DNA of 8,476 nt from an uncultured Oscillospiraceae bacterium (GCA_910587995.1 CAJUNS010000047.1:1-8476), one strand, 5' to 3'. Positions 1 through 6,484 are shown, counted from the first letter of the stretch. Notes: generated from the letters alone by a model not told the origin. Numbers and translations are program-made.

Positions 1-28
1 AAAATCAATTGAAAATGCAAATTATCGC

Positions 29-60
29 GGATGGCCTCTTATTTTTTTTAGGGGCCATCC
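29..60. repeat. Inverted repeat / hairpin in the flgM leader region
   Basis: An 8-bp perfect stem, GGATGGCC at 29-36 and GGCCATCC at 53-60, can be extended inward by a T-G wobble, a C-G and a T-A pair. It leaves a short AT-rich loop that holds most of a T8 run. No U-run follows the stem on either strand, so it does not look like a standard terminator. Its right arm runs into the possible promoter -10 at 59-66, so it could be an operator or a structured leader. The repeat is seen directly; any role is inference. Confidence 0.5.
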
Positions 61-66
61 GATACT
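39..66 (+). promoter_or_regulatory. Possible sigma-28/sigma-D type promoter for the flgM operon
   Basis: CCGATACT at 59-66 is close to the sigma-D -10 consensus CCGATAT, where flgM-class promoters are expected. The matching -35 (TAAA about 15 bases upstream) is poor: only TTAT at 39-42, 16 bases away. The same TTAT-16 bases-(C/T)CGATA layout recurs upstream of fliD at 7345-7371. The weak -35 keeps confidence low. Confidence 0.3.
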
Positions 67-132
67 TTATATAGTAAGAAAAACGAAAGCAAATGCCAGA
101 ATCAATTTTAAGACAGAAAAGAGGGACGCGGA

Positions 133-444
133 ATGATCACATCGCCTTATTCTATCAACCCGGTCAGCGGAGCCGTGCGGGGGGTCAGTCAGATCCGGAC
201 CCACGGGACCCCGGCCAGCGCCCAGCCCAGCGGGGCGGGGGAGAAGTTTGACAAGGTGACCTTGAGCGCCCGTGAAGGGGAGGACCCCTATAAACTGGAG
301 CTGCAAAGCAAGCTTTCTCAAGAGGTGCGCACCGCCACCACCACAGGCACCTTAACCGCCCTGCGGGAGCAGGTGCAAAAGGGAGAGTACCGCATCAACG
401 CCGAGAGCATTGCCAAAAAGCTGCTGCTCTTGGGGGAGGTTTGA
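133..444 (+). CDS. flgM: Flagellar anti-sigma-28 factor FlgM
   Basis: This 103-residue protein has the size and layout of FlgM, the anti-sigma factor that holds the flagellar sigma factor (sigma-28/sigma-D) inactive until the hook-basal body is complete. The N-terminal half is Gly/Pro/Ser-rich and probably disordered. A DKVTLS motif lies at residues 40-45, matching the D-x-V-x-(I/L)-S signature of the family. The C-terminal part, about residues 75-100 (ALREQVQKGEYRINAESIA), matches the sigma-binding helices, with the typical G-x-Y-x-(I/V) turn. The ATG at 133 is preceded by GAGGG (121-125) at 7-base spacing. It is the first gene of the operon, and its stop lies 2 bases before the preferred flgN start. 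Two GGA triplets (124-126 and 130-132) crowd the start and could be CsrA contacts. Identification is confident from motif, length and gene order. Confidence 0.93.
   Translation: MITSPYSINPVSGAVRGVSQIRTHGTPASAQPSGAGEKFDKVTLSAREGEDPYKLELQSKLSQEVRTATTTGTLTALREQVQKGEYRINAESIAKKLLLLGEV
432..440 (+). promoter_or_regulatory. Ribosome binding site deciding the flgN start
   Basis: GGGGGAGGT lies inside the last codons of flgM. It is 1 base from an in-frame TTG at 441 but 7 bases (GGAGG end at 439) from the TTG at 447. The spacing therefore favours 447 as the flgN start. The arrangement suggests translational coupling to flgM termination at 442-444. Confidence 0.6.
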
Positions 445-446
445 AG

Positions 447-905
447 TTGGAGCCGGTTTACCAGGAGTTTTTGGACCATTTGGAGGAGTTATCCCAGCTG
501 CTGGAGCACATGCGGGAAACGGCGCGGACCAAAACCGTGGCCGCCCGGGCGGGCGATCTGGTGGAGCTGGACCAGTGCATGAAGCAGGAGCAGGCGTTCA
601 GCATGGCCCTGCGGGGCATGGACCAGAAACGGGAAAAAATGTTGGAAGTTATGGGGATTCCCGGCAAGCCCCTGTCCCGGCTGGCGGAGCATTACCCAGA
701 GGCGCTGCAGGCGCAGGCCTCCCGGGCAGCGGAGCGGGCTTTGGACCGGTATGAGGAGTATGTCAGCGCCGCCAACGCCGCGTTGACCGCTATGGAGTGC
801 GTGCTCCATGACATCGGCCGGATGATGCCGGAGGAGGGCCGCACCCAGGCCCAACCCGGCGAGGTGGCCCCGCCGCCCCGGATGCGCACAGATTTCCGGG
901 CATAG
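447..905 (+). CDS. flgN: Flagellar export chaperone FlgN
   Basis: FlgN is the cytoplasmic chaperone that binds the C-termini of FlgK and FlgL and pilots them to the flagellar export gate. The 152-residue product is almost entirely helical and charged. An N-terminal helix (about 1-30) is followed by a coiled-coil stretch with the family's K-x-A-x-x-x-G-D-x-x-x-L pattern around residues 29-45 and a Q-K-R-E-K segment near 60. It ends in a Pro-rich tail (APPPRMR) that is likely disordered. The length is normal for Firmicutes FlgN (YvyG in B. subtilis). TTG at 447 is preferred over the in-frame TTG at 441 because of Shine-Dalgarno spacing; 441 would overlap the flgM stop and add two residues. It sits between flgM and its client genes flgK and flgL, which supports the assignment. 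Sequence similarity within this family is low, so position matters. Confidence 0.85.
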   Translation: MEPVYQEFLDHLEELSQLLEHMRETARTKTVAARAGDLVELDQCMKQEQAFSMALRGMDQKREKMLEVMGIPGKPLSRLAEHYPEALQAQASRAAERALDRYEEYVSAANAALTAMECVLHDIGRMMPEEGRTQAQPGEVAPPPRMRTDFRA

Positions 906-1049
906 CGGAGGTAAAAAAGAGTTTTAACCAGGTACCGTCCGGCTGGGACCTTAGGCCTCCCGGGCGGCACGGAGGCGGCATACAGCCCAATCTCAAAACG
1001 CGGCTCTCCCAAGTAAATGGGGCTGCGGGAAAGGCAGATGATCGAACCA
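906..1049 (+). other. flgN-flgK intergenic spacer with small hairpins and an orphan Shine-Dalgarno
   Basis: This 144-base gap is the longest within the operon. It opens with GGAGGT at 907-912, a good Shine-Dalgarno with no ATG, GTG or TTG at usable distance. Two small hairpins follow: GTCC/GGAC at 937-940 and 946-949, and GCCTCC/GGAGGC at 955-960 and 971-976. There is no U-run, so no terminator is indicated. GGAGGT also fits the GGA-containing core of CsrA sites, so a leader-type regulatory role is conceivable but unproven. I see no credible small gene here. Confidence 0.4.
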
Positions 1050-2951
1050 ATGAGCACAATATCTACATTCAGCGGCTTTACCATGGCCCGGCTGGGCATT
1101 ATGGCCTCTCAAAAAGCCATGGAAGTGACAGGCAACAACATTTCAAATATTAATACGCCGGGTTACACCCGCCAAAGGCTGGAGCAGAAAGCCCTCTATG
1201 TGGGAGGCGCGGACCGCTATGCCTCTCAATTTGACGTGCGGGTGGGCAGCGGCGCCTTGACCACCGGGGTTTCCCAGCTGCGGGACCCCTATTTGGATAT
1301 CCGCTACCGCAACGAGGTCTCCAATGTCCATTATTACGATGGCAAGCTGTCTGTTTTGGAAGACTTGGCCCTGATTTTTGACGAGGTGGGCAAAGGCACC
1401 GATGACAACGGCGTCATTGAAGCCGGACTCAGCGACCTGTTAGAGCAGCTGCAAAACATGAACACCGAGCATGCCGGCACAGCGGAGTTTGACTCGGCCG
1501 TGCGCGAGTCGGCCAAGTCTCTGGTGGAGTGGTTCAATGAATACGCCGGGCAGCTGGATGAGCGGCTGGCCACCACAGAGAAAAACCTGCAGGAGAAGGT
1601 CTCCCGGATGAACAACATCCTTCACGGCATTCGGGAGCTGAACGAGTCCATCAAAAAGGCGGAGATTGCCAACGGAGCCATGACCGAGGATGAACGCCGG
1701 CAGGGCCTGATTGGCGAACGGGGCAGCCAGGCCCTGGAGCTGCGGGACGAACGGAATAAGCTCATCGACGAGCTGGCCGAGCTGGTGGACATTGACGTAA
1801 AGTATTCCGATGAGCCCATTGGCTCCGGCATGTACGTGGAGAAGCTGACCATCACCCTTTCCGGCCGCACGGACGCGGTGCTGGTGGACGGGGTCTACGG
1901 GGCGGACGTCTCCTTCCAGAAGGTGCCCAAGACGAATGCGAACGGCGACTTTTTGGACGAGAACGGAAACATTGTTGCCGACGCGGCAGACGCCGCCTAC
2001 ATTGACGACCCGGCCTACAAGCTGCATCTCTCCGCCTTGACGGATATGCGGGGCGAAGTCATTGGACCCGGGCGCAAGGGCTCTACCCCTGTGGACTTAA
2101 ATGAAATGGACCTGACCAGCGGCTCCATTCAGGCCCTGCGGGAAATGCTGACCCGCAACGGCGAGTTTTCAACCCAAGAGGAAGTAAACAGCGATCCCCG
2201 GGCTTCCACCAAGCGGGGCATCCCCTACTATCAAAAAGCCCTGGACGCGCTGGCCCGTCAGTTTGCCAAGGTGTTTAACGAGGCCAACACCTTCGACCCA
2301 AACAACCCGGACGAGAACTGGGTGTATGAGCAGCCCGTGACGGATCCGCCGGTGGTTCAGGATAAATATAAAGATTATGTGGCCCAGTCCGGCCCCCTGT
2401 TCAGCAGCGAGGCCGATGGCGACAACCCGGATGGCATCACCGCCTCCAATATCTGCATTTCCAACAAATGGGCGCACCGGGAGGTAAGCATCATCCAGAC
2501 AAAGAAAGAGTCGGAGATGAAGCAGCTGGACCCCAATGATCCCAACAGCCAGTGGGGTCCCTTGAGTTCCGCCAACAGCAATGTTGCCCACCTGATTACC
2601 GCTATGCAGACCGATTATGATTACCGGGCGGATGACCTGGGCGACTTGGTGAACGGCACGCTGTTTAAGCCGGGCTCCTACTTCAAAGGCAGCTTCCATG
2701 GCATGCTTACCTATATCAACGAGGTGCTGGCAGAGGACGGCAAGTCCACTTTGGAGAAGCTGGAGAACTACAGCGCGGCGGCCCAGGATTTGGCGGTCAG
2801 CCGGGACTCGGTTTCTGGCGTGGACCTAAACGACGAGGCCATGAACTTGATGCAGTACCAGAAGTCCTATTCGGCGGCCTGCCGCCTTATGACCACTCTG
2901 GACGAGCTGCTGGATAAGCTGATTAACGGCACCGGCATTGCCGGACGCTGA
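1050..2951 (+). CDS. flgK: Flagellar hook-associated protein FlgK (HAP1)
   Basis: FlgK forms the first ring of the hook-filament junction after secretion through the flagellar export apparatus. The 633-residue product starts with the conserved rod/hook N-terminal domain (residues 8-42), including SGFTMARLGIMASQKA and the near-invariant NTPGYTRQ. It ends with the C-terminal coiled-coil partner (about 589-633), including SGVDLNDEAMNLMQYQKSY and LDELLDKLING. The central region contains the ALDALARQFAKVFNEAN segment typical of the D1 region and a variable surface insert. Start choice: ATG 1050 begins MSTISTFSGF, where homologues begin. In-frame ATGs at 1017 and 1038 would add 11 or 4 residues. 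The purine-rich GGGAAAGG (1027-1034) is 3 bases from 1038 and 15 from 1050, so 1038 cannot be excluded. The family call is very secure. Confidence 0.95.
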   Translation: MSTISTFSGFTMARLGIMASQKAMEVTGNNISNINTPGYTRQRLEQKALYVGGADRYASQFDVRVGSGALTTGVSQLRDPYLDIRYRNEVSNVHYYDGKLSVLEDLALIFDEVGKGTDDNGVIEAGLSDLLEQLQNMNTEHAGTAEFDSAVRESAKSLVEWFNEYAGQLDERLATTEKNLQEKVSRMNNILHGIRELNESIKKAEIANGAMTEDERRQGLIGERGSQALELRDERNKLIDELAELVDIDVKYSDEPIGSGMYVEKLTITLSGRTDAVLVDGVYGADVSFQKVPKTNANGDFLDENGNIVADAADAAYIDDPAYKLHLSALTDMRGEVIGPGRKGSTPVDLNEMDLTSGSIQALREMLTRNGEFSTQEEVNSDPRASTKRGIPYYQKALDALARQFAKVFNEANTFDPNNPDENWVYEQPVTDPPVVQDKYKDYVAQSGPLFSSEADGDNPDGITASNICISNKWAHREVSIIQTKKESEMKQLDPNDPNSQWGPLSSANSNVAHLITAMQTDYDYRADDLGDLVNGTLFKPGSYFKGSFHGMLTYINEVLAEDGKSTLEKLENYSAAAQDLAVSRDSVSGVDLNDEAMNLMQYQKSYSAACRLMTTLDELLDKLINGTGIAGR

Positions 2952-3018
2952 TTATGGGGTTAAAGAATAATTACAGATAAAACATAACACTATTATGCAT
3001 AGAAAGAAGTGAAGCGGC

Positions 3019-4098
3019 ATGGTAAGGCGTGTAACCACAAACGGCATGATGATGAGCTACAAGGCAAACCTGATGAGCTCTTACAAAATGCTGGGGCAGA
3101 TCAGTGAAAAGGTGACCACCCAGCGTAATTTTAACTCCTACGCGGAGAGCCCGGCCAAGGCCAGCCAGGCCTTTCAGCTCCGGCGGGAGCGCTGGAACAC
3201 CGAGACCCAGATCACCAACAGCAAGTATGTGACCCACAAGTTCCAGCAGGCCTGGAACTGCATGGAGAACCTTTACCAGGACCTGGGCAACAGTAAGGTG
3301 AAATATTCGGACCTGCTGGCCCAAAACGGCACGCAGGGTTCGGGCCGGAAAGCCCTGGGCGATGTGATTTTGGGCGCGGCGGACGCGGCGGTGCAGACTT
3401 TGAACTCTAAGTTTGGCGAGCGCTTCATTTTCTCCGGCGCGGATGGCGACACCGTTCCCTTCAGCTGGGGCGAGAACGCCAACGGAGACCGCATTCTGCT
3501 TTACCGGGGCATGCCGGTGGACGAGGTGACGCCTGAGCTGGAGGCCACGCTGAAGGAGACCACTTACGTGGACCTGGGCATGGGCATGTCGGAGAACAAC
3601 AACGGTGAGCTGATCTCCTCCAGCGCCTTTAACACCGCCATTACCGGCCTGGACATTCTGGGCTATGGCAAGTCGGACTATACCTATACGGACAAGGCTG
3701 GCAACCAGAAGGTTGTGAAGGATGTGCCCAACAATCTGGTTTCCGTGTTCAACGAGCTGGGCAGCATTTGGGCCCAGGCAGACCCGGATTCAGGCGCGCT
3801 GCCCAACGGCGAAGAGGATATGGCGCGCATTGAAGCTTTGGAGCACAAGCTGCAAGAGGGGCTGGACCAGCTGCATGAGCGCTATGTGACGCTGGATACC
3901 CAGGCTGCCTTTGTCAAGACCAACCAGACCCGTTTGGAGGGCCTGGACGACACCTTAAACGAGCAGATAGTCGACATGGAGGACATTGATCCCGCCGACG
4001 CCATCACCTCCTTGATGTGGGCCCAGTATTCTTACAACGCAGCCCTGCGTATCGGCACCAACTTGTTGTCCCAGTCGCTTATCGATTATATGAACTGA
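3019..4098 (+). CDS. flgL: Flagellar hook-associated protein FlgL (HAP3)
   Basis: FlgL forms the second junction ring, between FlgK and the filament, and belongs to the flagellin superfamily. The 359-residue product has a flagellin-like N-terminal helix region (about 1-70: RVTTNGMMMSYKANL, then AESPAKASQAFQLR in place of the usual PSDDP-type segment). Its C-terminal helix (328-359) contains AITSLMWAQYSYNAALRI and LSQSLIDYMN, the typical HAP3 ending. The middle includes FGERFIFSGADGDTVPF, matching the F-x-F-(A/S)-G motif of FlgL proteins. ATG 3019 follows a weak purine-rich stretch (AAAGAAGTGAAG) and no strong Shine-Dalgarno. The 67-base AT-rich gap after flgK contains no terminator, so cotranscription is likely. 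FlgN is expected to be its export chaperone. Confidence 0.95.
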   Translation: MVRRVTTNGMMMSYKANLMSSYKMLGQISEKVTTQRNFNSYAESPAKASQAFQLRRERWNTETQITNSKYVTHKFQQAWNCMENLYQDLGNSKVKYSDLLAQNGTQGSGRKALGDVILGAADAAVQTLNSKFGERFIFSGADGDTVPFSWGENANGDRILLYRGMPVDEVTPELEATLKETTYVDLGMGMSENNNGELISSSAFNTAITGLDILGYGKSDYTYTDKAGNQKVVKDVPNNLVSVFNELGSIWAQADPDSGALPNGEEDMARIEALEHKLQEGLDQLHERYVTLDTQAAFVKTNQTRLEGLDDTLNEQIVDMEDIDPADAITSLMWAQYSYNAALRIGTNLLSQSLIDYMN

Positions 4099-4125
4099 TT
4101 ATTTCTGAGAAGAGGGGGATTATCA

Positions 4126-4743
4126 TTGGGCCCGTTAATTGAGATTACTACGGTACCAATCGAGATCGAGATGAAAACCACTCACGCGCAGCTTCTGTAT
4201 TCCAGGGGCACCGCTGAGATGGAGATCTCCAGAGACAAAGGCGGCTTAAACATCAAAAGCCGGCCTATCCAGCTGAAGGTGGACTCCTTCCAAGCCAGAA
4301 GCACCGTGCGTCCTACCACCATGCAGAGTGTGGACCAGGCCGCCCAGCGGGGCAAGCAGGCCGCCTATTCGGCTACGGCCACCTATGCCCAGCGGGGGCA
4401 GATTGTCATGGACGGACAGCTGGGCCAGGAGTTCATCAGCCAGTTTGCCAAAGAGACCCAGGACGCCCAAATGGGCCGGGACGTAAGTGACTTCGGCCTG
4501 GGATTCCTGCCGGAGGCTGGCATTAACCTGGACTGGGAGCCGGGGCAGATGCAGATCCGCTATGAGATGGATAAGATGAATTTCGATTGGAAGACCAGCG
4601 GCGTGGGCTTTGAGTTTACGCCGGGGGACATTGAGTTCACCATGACGCAGCGCCCGGAGGTTATCATCAAGTACATTGGCGGCGCGGTTTATGTTCCGCC
4701 TTCGGCCGACCCCAACTACCAGCCGGTAGACGTTAAGGCCTAA
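4126..4743 (+). CDS. DUF6470 family protein (YviE-like)
   Basis: The 205-residue product resembles the DUF6470/YviE family, found almost exclusively between flgL and fliW in Firmicutes; its biochemical function is unknown. The N-terminal 60 residues form alternating hydrophobic/charged beta-strand-like segments (IEITTVPIEIEMKT, AEMEISRDKGGLNIKSR). A helical Ala/Gln-rich middle (about 65-125) contains QAAQRGKQAAYSATATYAQRG. The C-terminal half returns to strand-like repeats such as QMQIRYEMDKMNFDW and IEFTMTQRPEVIIKYIGG. There is no signal peptide, membrane segment or catalytic motif. The start is TTG 4126, with GAGGGGG (4112-4118) 7 bases upstream and no better alternative. It begins 27 bases after flgL and ends 17 bases before fliW. 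Placement and strand-rich composition support the family; an assembly-related role is inference. Confidence 0.85.
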   Translation: MGPLIEITTVPIEIEMKTTHAQLLYSRGTAEMEISRDKGGLNIKSRPIQLKVDSFQARSTVRPTTMQSVDQAAQRGKQAAYSATATYAQRGQIVMDGQLGQEFISQFAKETQDAQMGRDVSDFGLGFLPEAGINLDWEPGQMQIRYEMDKMNFDWKTSGVGFEFTPGDIEFTMTQRPEVIIKYIGGAVYVPPSADPNYQPVDVKA

Positions 4744-4760
4744 CGCCGGGAGGAGCCTTT

Positions 4761-5213
4761 TTGAAGCTTTTAACCAAGTATTTTGGAGAGATCGAGTACG
4801 ATGGGGATGATGTGCTCCACTTTCCCAAGGGTCTTTTCGCTTTTGAAGATGAGCTGGAGTTTCTGCTGCTGCCCTTTTCTGGCAGCAACGGGACGCTGCT
4901 CTGCCTGCAAAGCCTAAAAACGCCTCAGCTGGCTTTTGTGGCCATGAACCCCTTCGCCCTGGATGGCGCTTACACCCCGGTGCTTCAGCCGGAAGAGCTG
5001 GAATATTTGGGGGTGAAAGAGAGCACGGAGCTATGCTATTATGTGCTCTGTGTGGTGAAAAATCCCGTAGCGGCCAGCACAGTAAACCTAAAATGCCCCG
5101 TGGTGGTGAACATTGACACCCGGCGCTGCATGCAGGTGATTCTGGACGGGGACGAGTACGGCATGCGCCACATGTTGTCGGAGTTTGAAGGAGAGGGGGC
5201 TAAACCTTGCTGA
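4761..5213 (+). CDS. fliW: Flagellar assembly factor FliW (CsrA antagonist)
   Basis: FliW is a small beta-barrel protein that binds flagellin. When flagellin is exported, free FliW sequesters CsrA, relieving repression of flagellin translation (established in B. subtilis). The 150-residue product shows the family motifs: FPKGLFAFED near residues 21-30, a LCLQS segment near 47-51, and TVNLKCPVVVNIDTRRCMQVIL in the C-terminal half, matching the T-V-N-L-x-x-P-(I/V)-V-(I/V)-N signature. The length is normal. The start is TTG 4761, with GGGAGGAG (4748-4755) at good spacing. The 3' end overlaps csrA by 7 bases, which implies translational coupling of antagonist and target. The call is confident from motifs and the invariant fliW-csrA pairing. 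Confidence 0.95.
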   Translation: MKLLTKYFGEIEYDGDDVLHFPKGLFAFEDELEFLLLPFSGSNGTLLCLQSLKTPQLAFVAMNPFALDGAYTPVLQPEELEYLGVKESTELCYYVLCVVKNPVAASTVNLKCPVVVNIDTRRCMQVILDGDEYGMRHMLSEFEGEGAKPC

Positions 5214-5467
5214 TCCTTCGCCGCCGTATGGGCCAGTCCTTCCTGATTGGGGAGGATGTGAAGATCACAATCATTGCCACGAAAGATAAGGAAGTGCAAA
5301 TTGCCATTGACGCCCCCAAGGAGGTGCCCGTGCTGCGCAGCGAACTGATTTACGCCATGAGCGCCAACCGGGACGCCGCTAACGAGGAAAGCCTGCCTCA
5401 GGAGCTGCTTGCGGCTTTCTCCATGCTGGCCAAGGACCCGCCCCACGGGGAGCCCAGCGGAAACTGA
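5207..5467 (+). CDS. csrA: Carbon storage / translational regulator CsrA
   Basis: CsrA is a dimeric RNA-binding protein that blocks translation by binding GGA motifs near ribosome binding sites. In flagellated Firmicutes its main target is the flagellin mRNA. The N-terminus MLILRRRMGQSFLIG keeps L4, R6, R7 and G9. VQIAIDAPKEVPV is the central strand and contains the family's D-A-P-(K/R)-(E/H)-V. R44, a key RNA contact in E. coli, is kept (VPVLRSEL), but the usual histidine before it is leucine and the usual basic residue at 31 is glutamine. An NRDAAN stretch near 54-59 corresponds to the NNRAAA helix used by B. subtilis CsrA to contact FliW. At 86 residues it is longer than most CsrA proteins because of a C-terminal tail. 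The start is TTG 5207 with GGGGG (5195-5199) upstream, inside the fliW end. Confidence 0.95.
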   Translation: MLILRRRMGQSFLIGEDVKITIIATKDKEVQIAIDAPKEVPVLRSELIYAMSANRDAANEESLPQELLAAFSMLAKDPPHGEPSGN

Positions 5468-5470
5468 CAA

Positions 5471-5505
5471 AAAGACGCGGATTGTTCCGCGTCTTTCATT
5501 TTTGG
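5471..5505 (+). terminator. Rho-independent terminator of the flgM-csrA operon
   Basis: A 10-bp perfect stem (5471-5480 with 5487-5496, core GACGCGG/CCGCGTC) encloses the loop ATTGTT and is followed by a T-rich tract (TTTCATTTTT). It begins 4 bases after the csrA stop. The A-run on its left side would also give a short U-tract on the other strand, so it may work in both directions. Confidence 0.88.
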
Positions 5506-5506
5506 C

Positions 5507-5532
5507 AAAAAAAGCCCCCGAAAACCGGGGGC
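5507..5532 (-). terminator. Rho-independent terminator of the parA-comFB operon
   Basis: Read on the minus strand, a 7-bp GC stem (5526-5532 with 5514-5520, GCCCCCG/CGGGGGC) is followed by seven Ts (complement of A 5507-5513). It lies 9 bases past the stop of the ComFB-domain gene and back to back with the plus-strand csrA terminator, insulating the two convergent operons. Confidence 0.88.
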
Positions 5533-5541
5533 GGCAGGAGC

Positions 5542-6426
5542 TTAACCATCGGACTTGCGGGGCGCGCCCAAACGCATGGAGCCATCGCTGTTGGCGGCGT
5601 GCCGGGGGTGGGCGGAGACCTTCTGGCAGGCCCACATCAGCTGGGCAGTGACAGCGGCCTCATAACGGCCTTCGTACACAGAAAGCATCGGGATGCCCTC
5701 GCTTTCGGGCACCACAATGTATTTGGCCGGAAGACTGGAAAGGGTGAGGGCCACCACGTCCGTGCGGCAGCGCGGGCAGGTGCACATGTGGAAGCGTTCC
5801 ATGAGTTTGTCTACCCGGTCCTCTACCAGAGCCTGCATGACGTTTAGGTAGGTGACTTCCTCCATTCGGTCGTGCTGCTCCGGAGACTGGGGCTCCGGCT
5901 GAGGCGGGGCCGCTTCCACCGGCGCGGGCTGGGGCTCCGGCTGGGGCGGGGCCGCTTCCACCGGCGCAGGCTGGGGCTCCGGCTGGGGCGGGGCGGCCTC
6001 TACCGGCGCAGGCTGGGGCTCCGGCTGGGGCGGGGCGGCCTCTACCGGCGCGGGCTGGGGTTCCGGCTGAGGCGGAGCGGCTTCCACCGGCGCGGGGATG
6101 GCCTCCGCCGCAGGAGGCTGGAAGGGCTGGAAATCTTCCTCCACCGGGACAGGCGCGGGGGCCTGAACGGGTTCCGCCTCCAGCTCGGCCAGCAGGTCCT
6201 CCTCCAGGGCGCTGCGGATGGACTCGGCCACGGCCTCGTTTTCGGCGGCTGTGGGCGGAGGGGCCATGGGCGCGGGGGCTCCGGCGGACTGCGCTACATG
6301 GCTCTGGCGCTTGGGAGCGGCCTCGTGGGAGTCTCCGGCCAGCAGGTTCAGCACATGGGCGGTTTTGTTCGACTTGGTAGGCGTTTTGTTGGACTTGGAA
6401 TTTTTGTTGTTGGATTTGTTAGCCAT
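5542..6426 (-). CDS. ComFB-domain protein with disordered Pro/Glu repeat region
   Basis: This 294-residue protein has three parts. Residues 1-23 are Asn/Lys/Ser/Thr-rich and strongly basic, followed by AHVLNLLAG (23-31), which could form a short helix. Residues about 45-185 are Pro/Ala/Glu/Gln-rich and probably disordered, with five identical 14-residue repeats at 111-180. Residues about 187-278 match the late-competence ComFB family: YLNVMQALVEDRVDKLM, a Cys motif CTCPRC (C215, C217, C220), DVVALTLSSLPAKYIV, and a PRH near the end. ComFB domains have been reported to bind cyclic dinucleotides, and the Cys cluster probably binds zinc; neither is shown here. B. subtilis ComFB is only about 100 residues, so the N-terminal two thirds are an accessory extension. 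It follows parA by 58 bases with no terminator between. The start ATG 6426 has its AAGGA 13 bases away. The family is fairly secure, the function unknown. Confidence 0.85.
   Translation of the reverse strand: MANKSNNKNSKSNKTPTKSNKTAHVLNLLAGDSHEAAPKRQSHVAQSAGAPAPMAPPPTAAENEAVAESIRSALEEDLLAELEAEPVQAPAPVPVEEDFQPFQPPAAEAIPAPVEAAPPQPEPQPAPVEAAPPQPEPQPAPVEAAPPQPEPQPAPVEAAPPQPEPQPAPVEAAPPQPEPQSPEQHDRMEEVTYLNVMQALVEDRVDKLMERFHMCTCPRCRTDVVALTLSSLPAKYIVVPESEGIPMLSVYEGRYEAAVTAQLMWACQKVSAHPRHAANSDGSMRLGAPRKSDG
5887..6096 (-). repeat. Five tandem 42-bp coding repeats (14-residue PAPVEAAPPQPEPQ)
   Basis: Five 42-bp units abut exactly (boundaries 5887, 5929, 5971, 6013, 6055) and encode the same 14 residues five times. 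Comparing units shows seven variable columns, 7, 16, 22, 25, 28, 31 and 40, and every one is a third codon position. The units are therefore identical as protein but not as DNA. There are no spacers, so this is an in-gene minisatellite. Unit number may vary between strains, and short-read assembly could have miscounted it. Confidence 0.95.
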
Positions 6427-6446
6427 ACATGGACCACGATCCTTTC
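6419..6446 (-). promoter_or_regulatory. Ribosome binding site with overlapping 3-codon mini-ORF at the ComFB-domain gene start
   Basis: On the minus strand GAAAGGA (6446-6440) is 9 bases from an out-of-frame ATG at 6430 and 13 bases from the gene's ATG at 6426. The first ATG opens ATG-TAT-GGC-TAA and stops at 6419, past the main start. Ribosomes starting at the better-spaced ATG would terminate at once and could reinitiate. The mini-ORF is seen directly; a regulatory role is inference. Confidence 0.3.
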
Positions 6447-6484
6447 AAAAAATAGTGAGCGGGCAGGCGCTGCTTGGGCGCGGC

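Noticed and set aside
692..1099. Minus-strand open frame of 135 codons covering the flgN-flgK gap
   Set aside because: It overlaps flgN and the flgK N-terminus in antisense and shows no domain or proper ribosome binding site. I considered it as filler for the 144-base gap and did not find support.
1440..2027. Minus-strand open frame of 195 codons within flgK
   Set aside because: Shadow of flgK, which is secure from both terminal domains.
5887..6096. CRISPR array
   Set aside because: The 42-bp units are contiguous with no spacers and lie in a coding frame with only synonymous differences.
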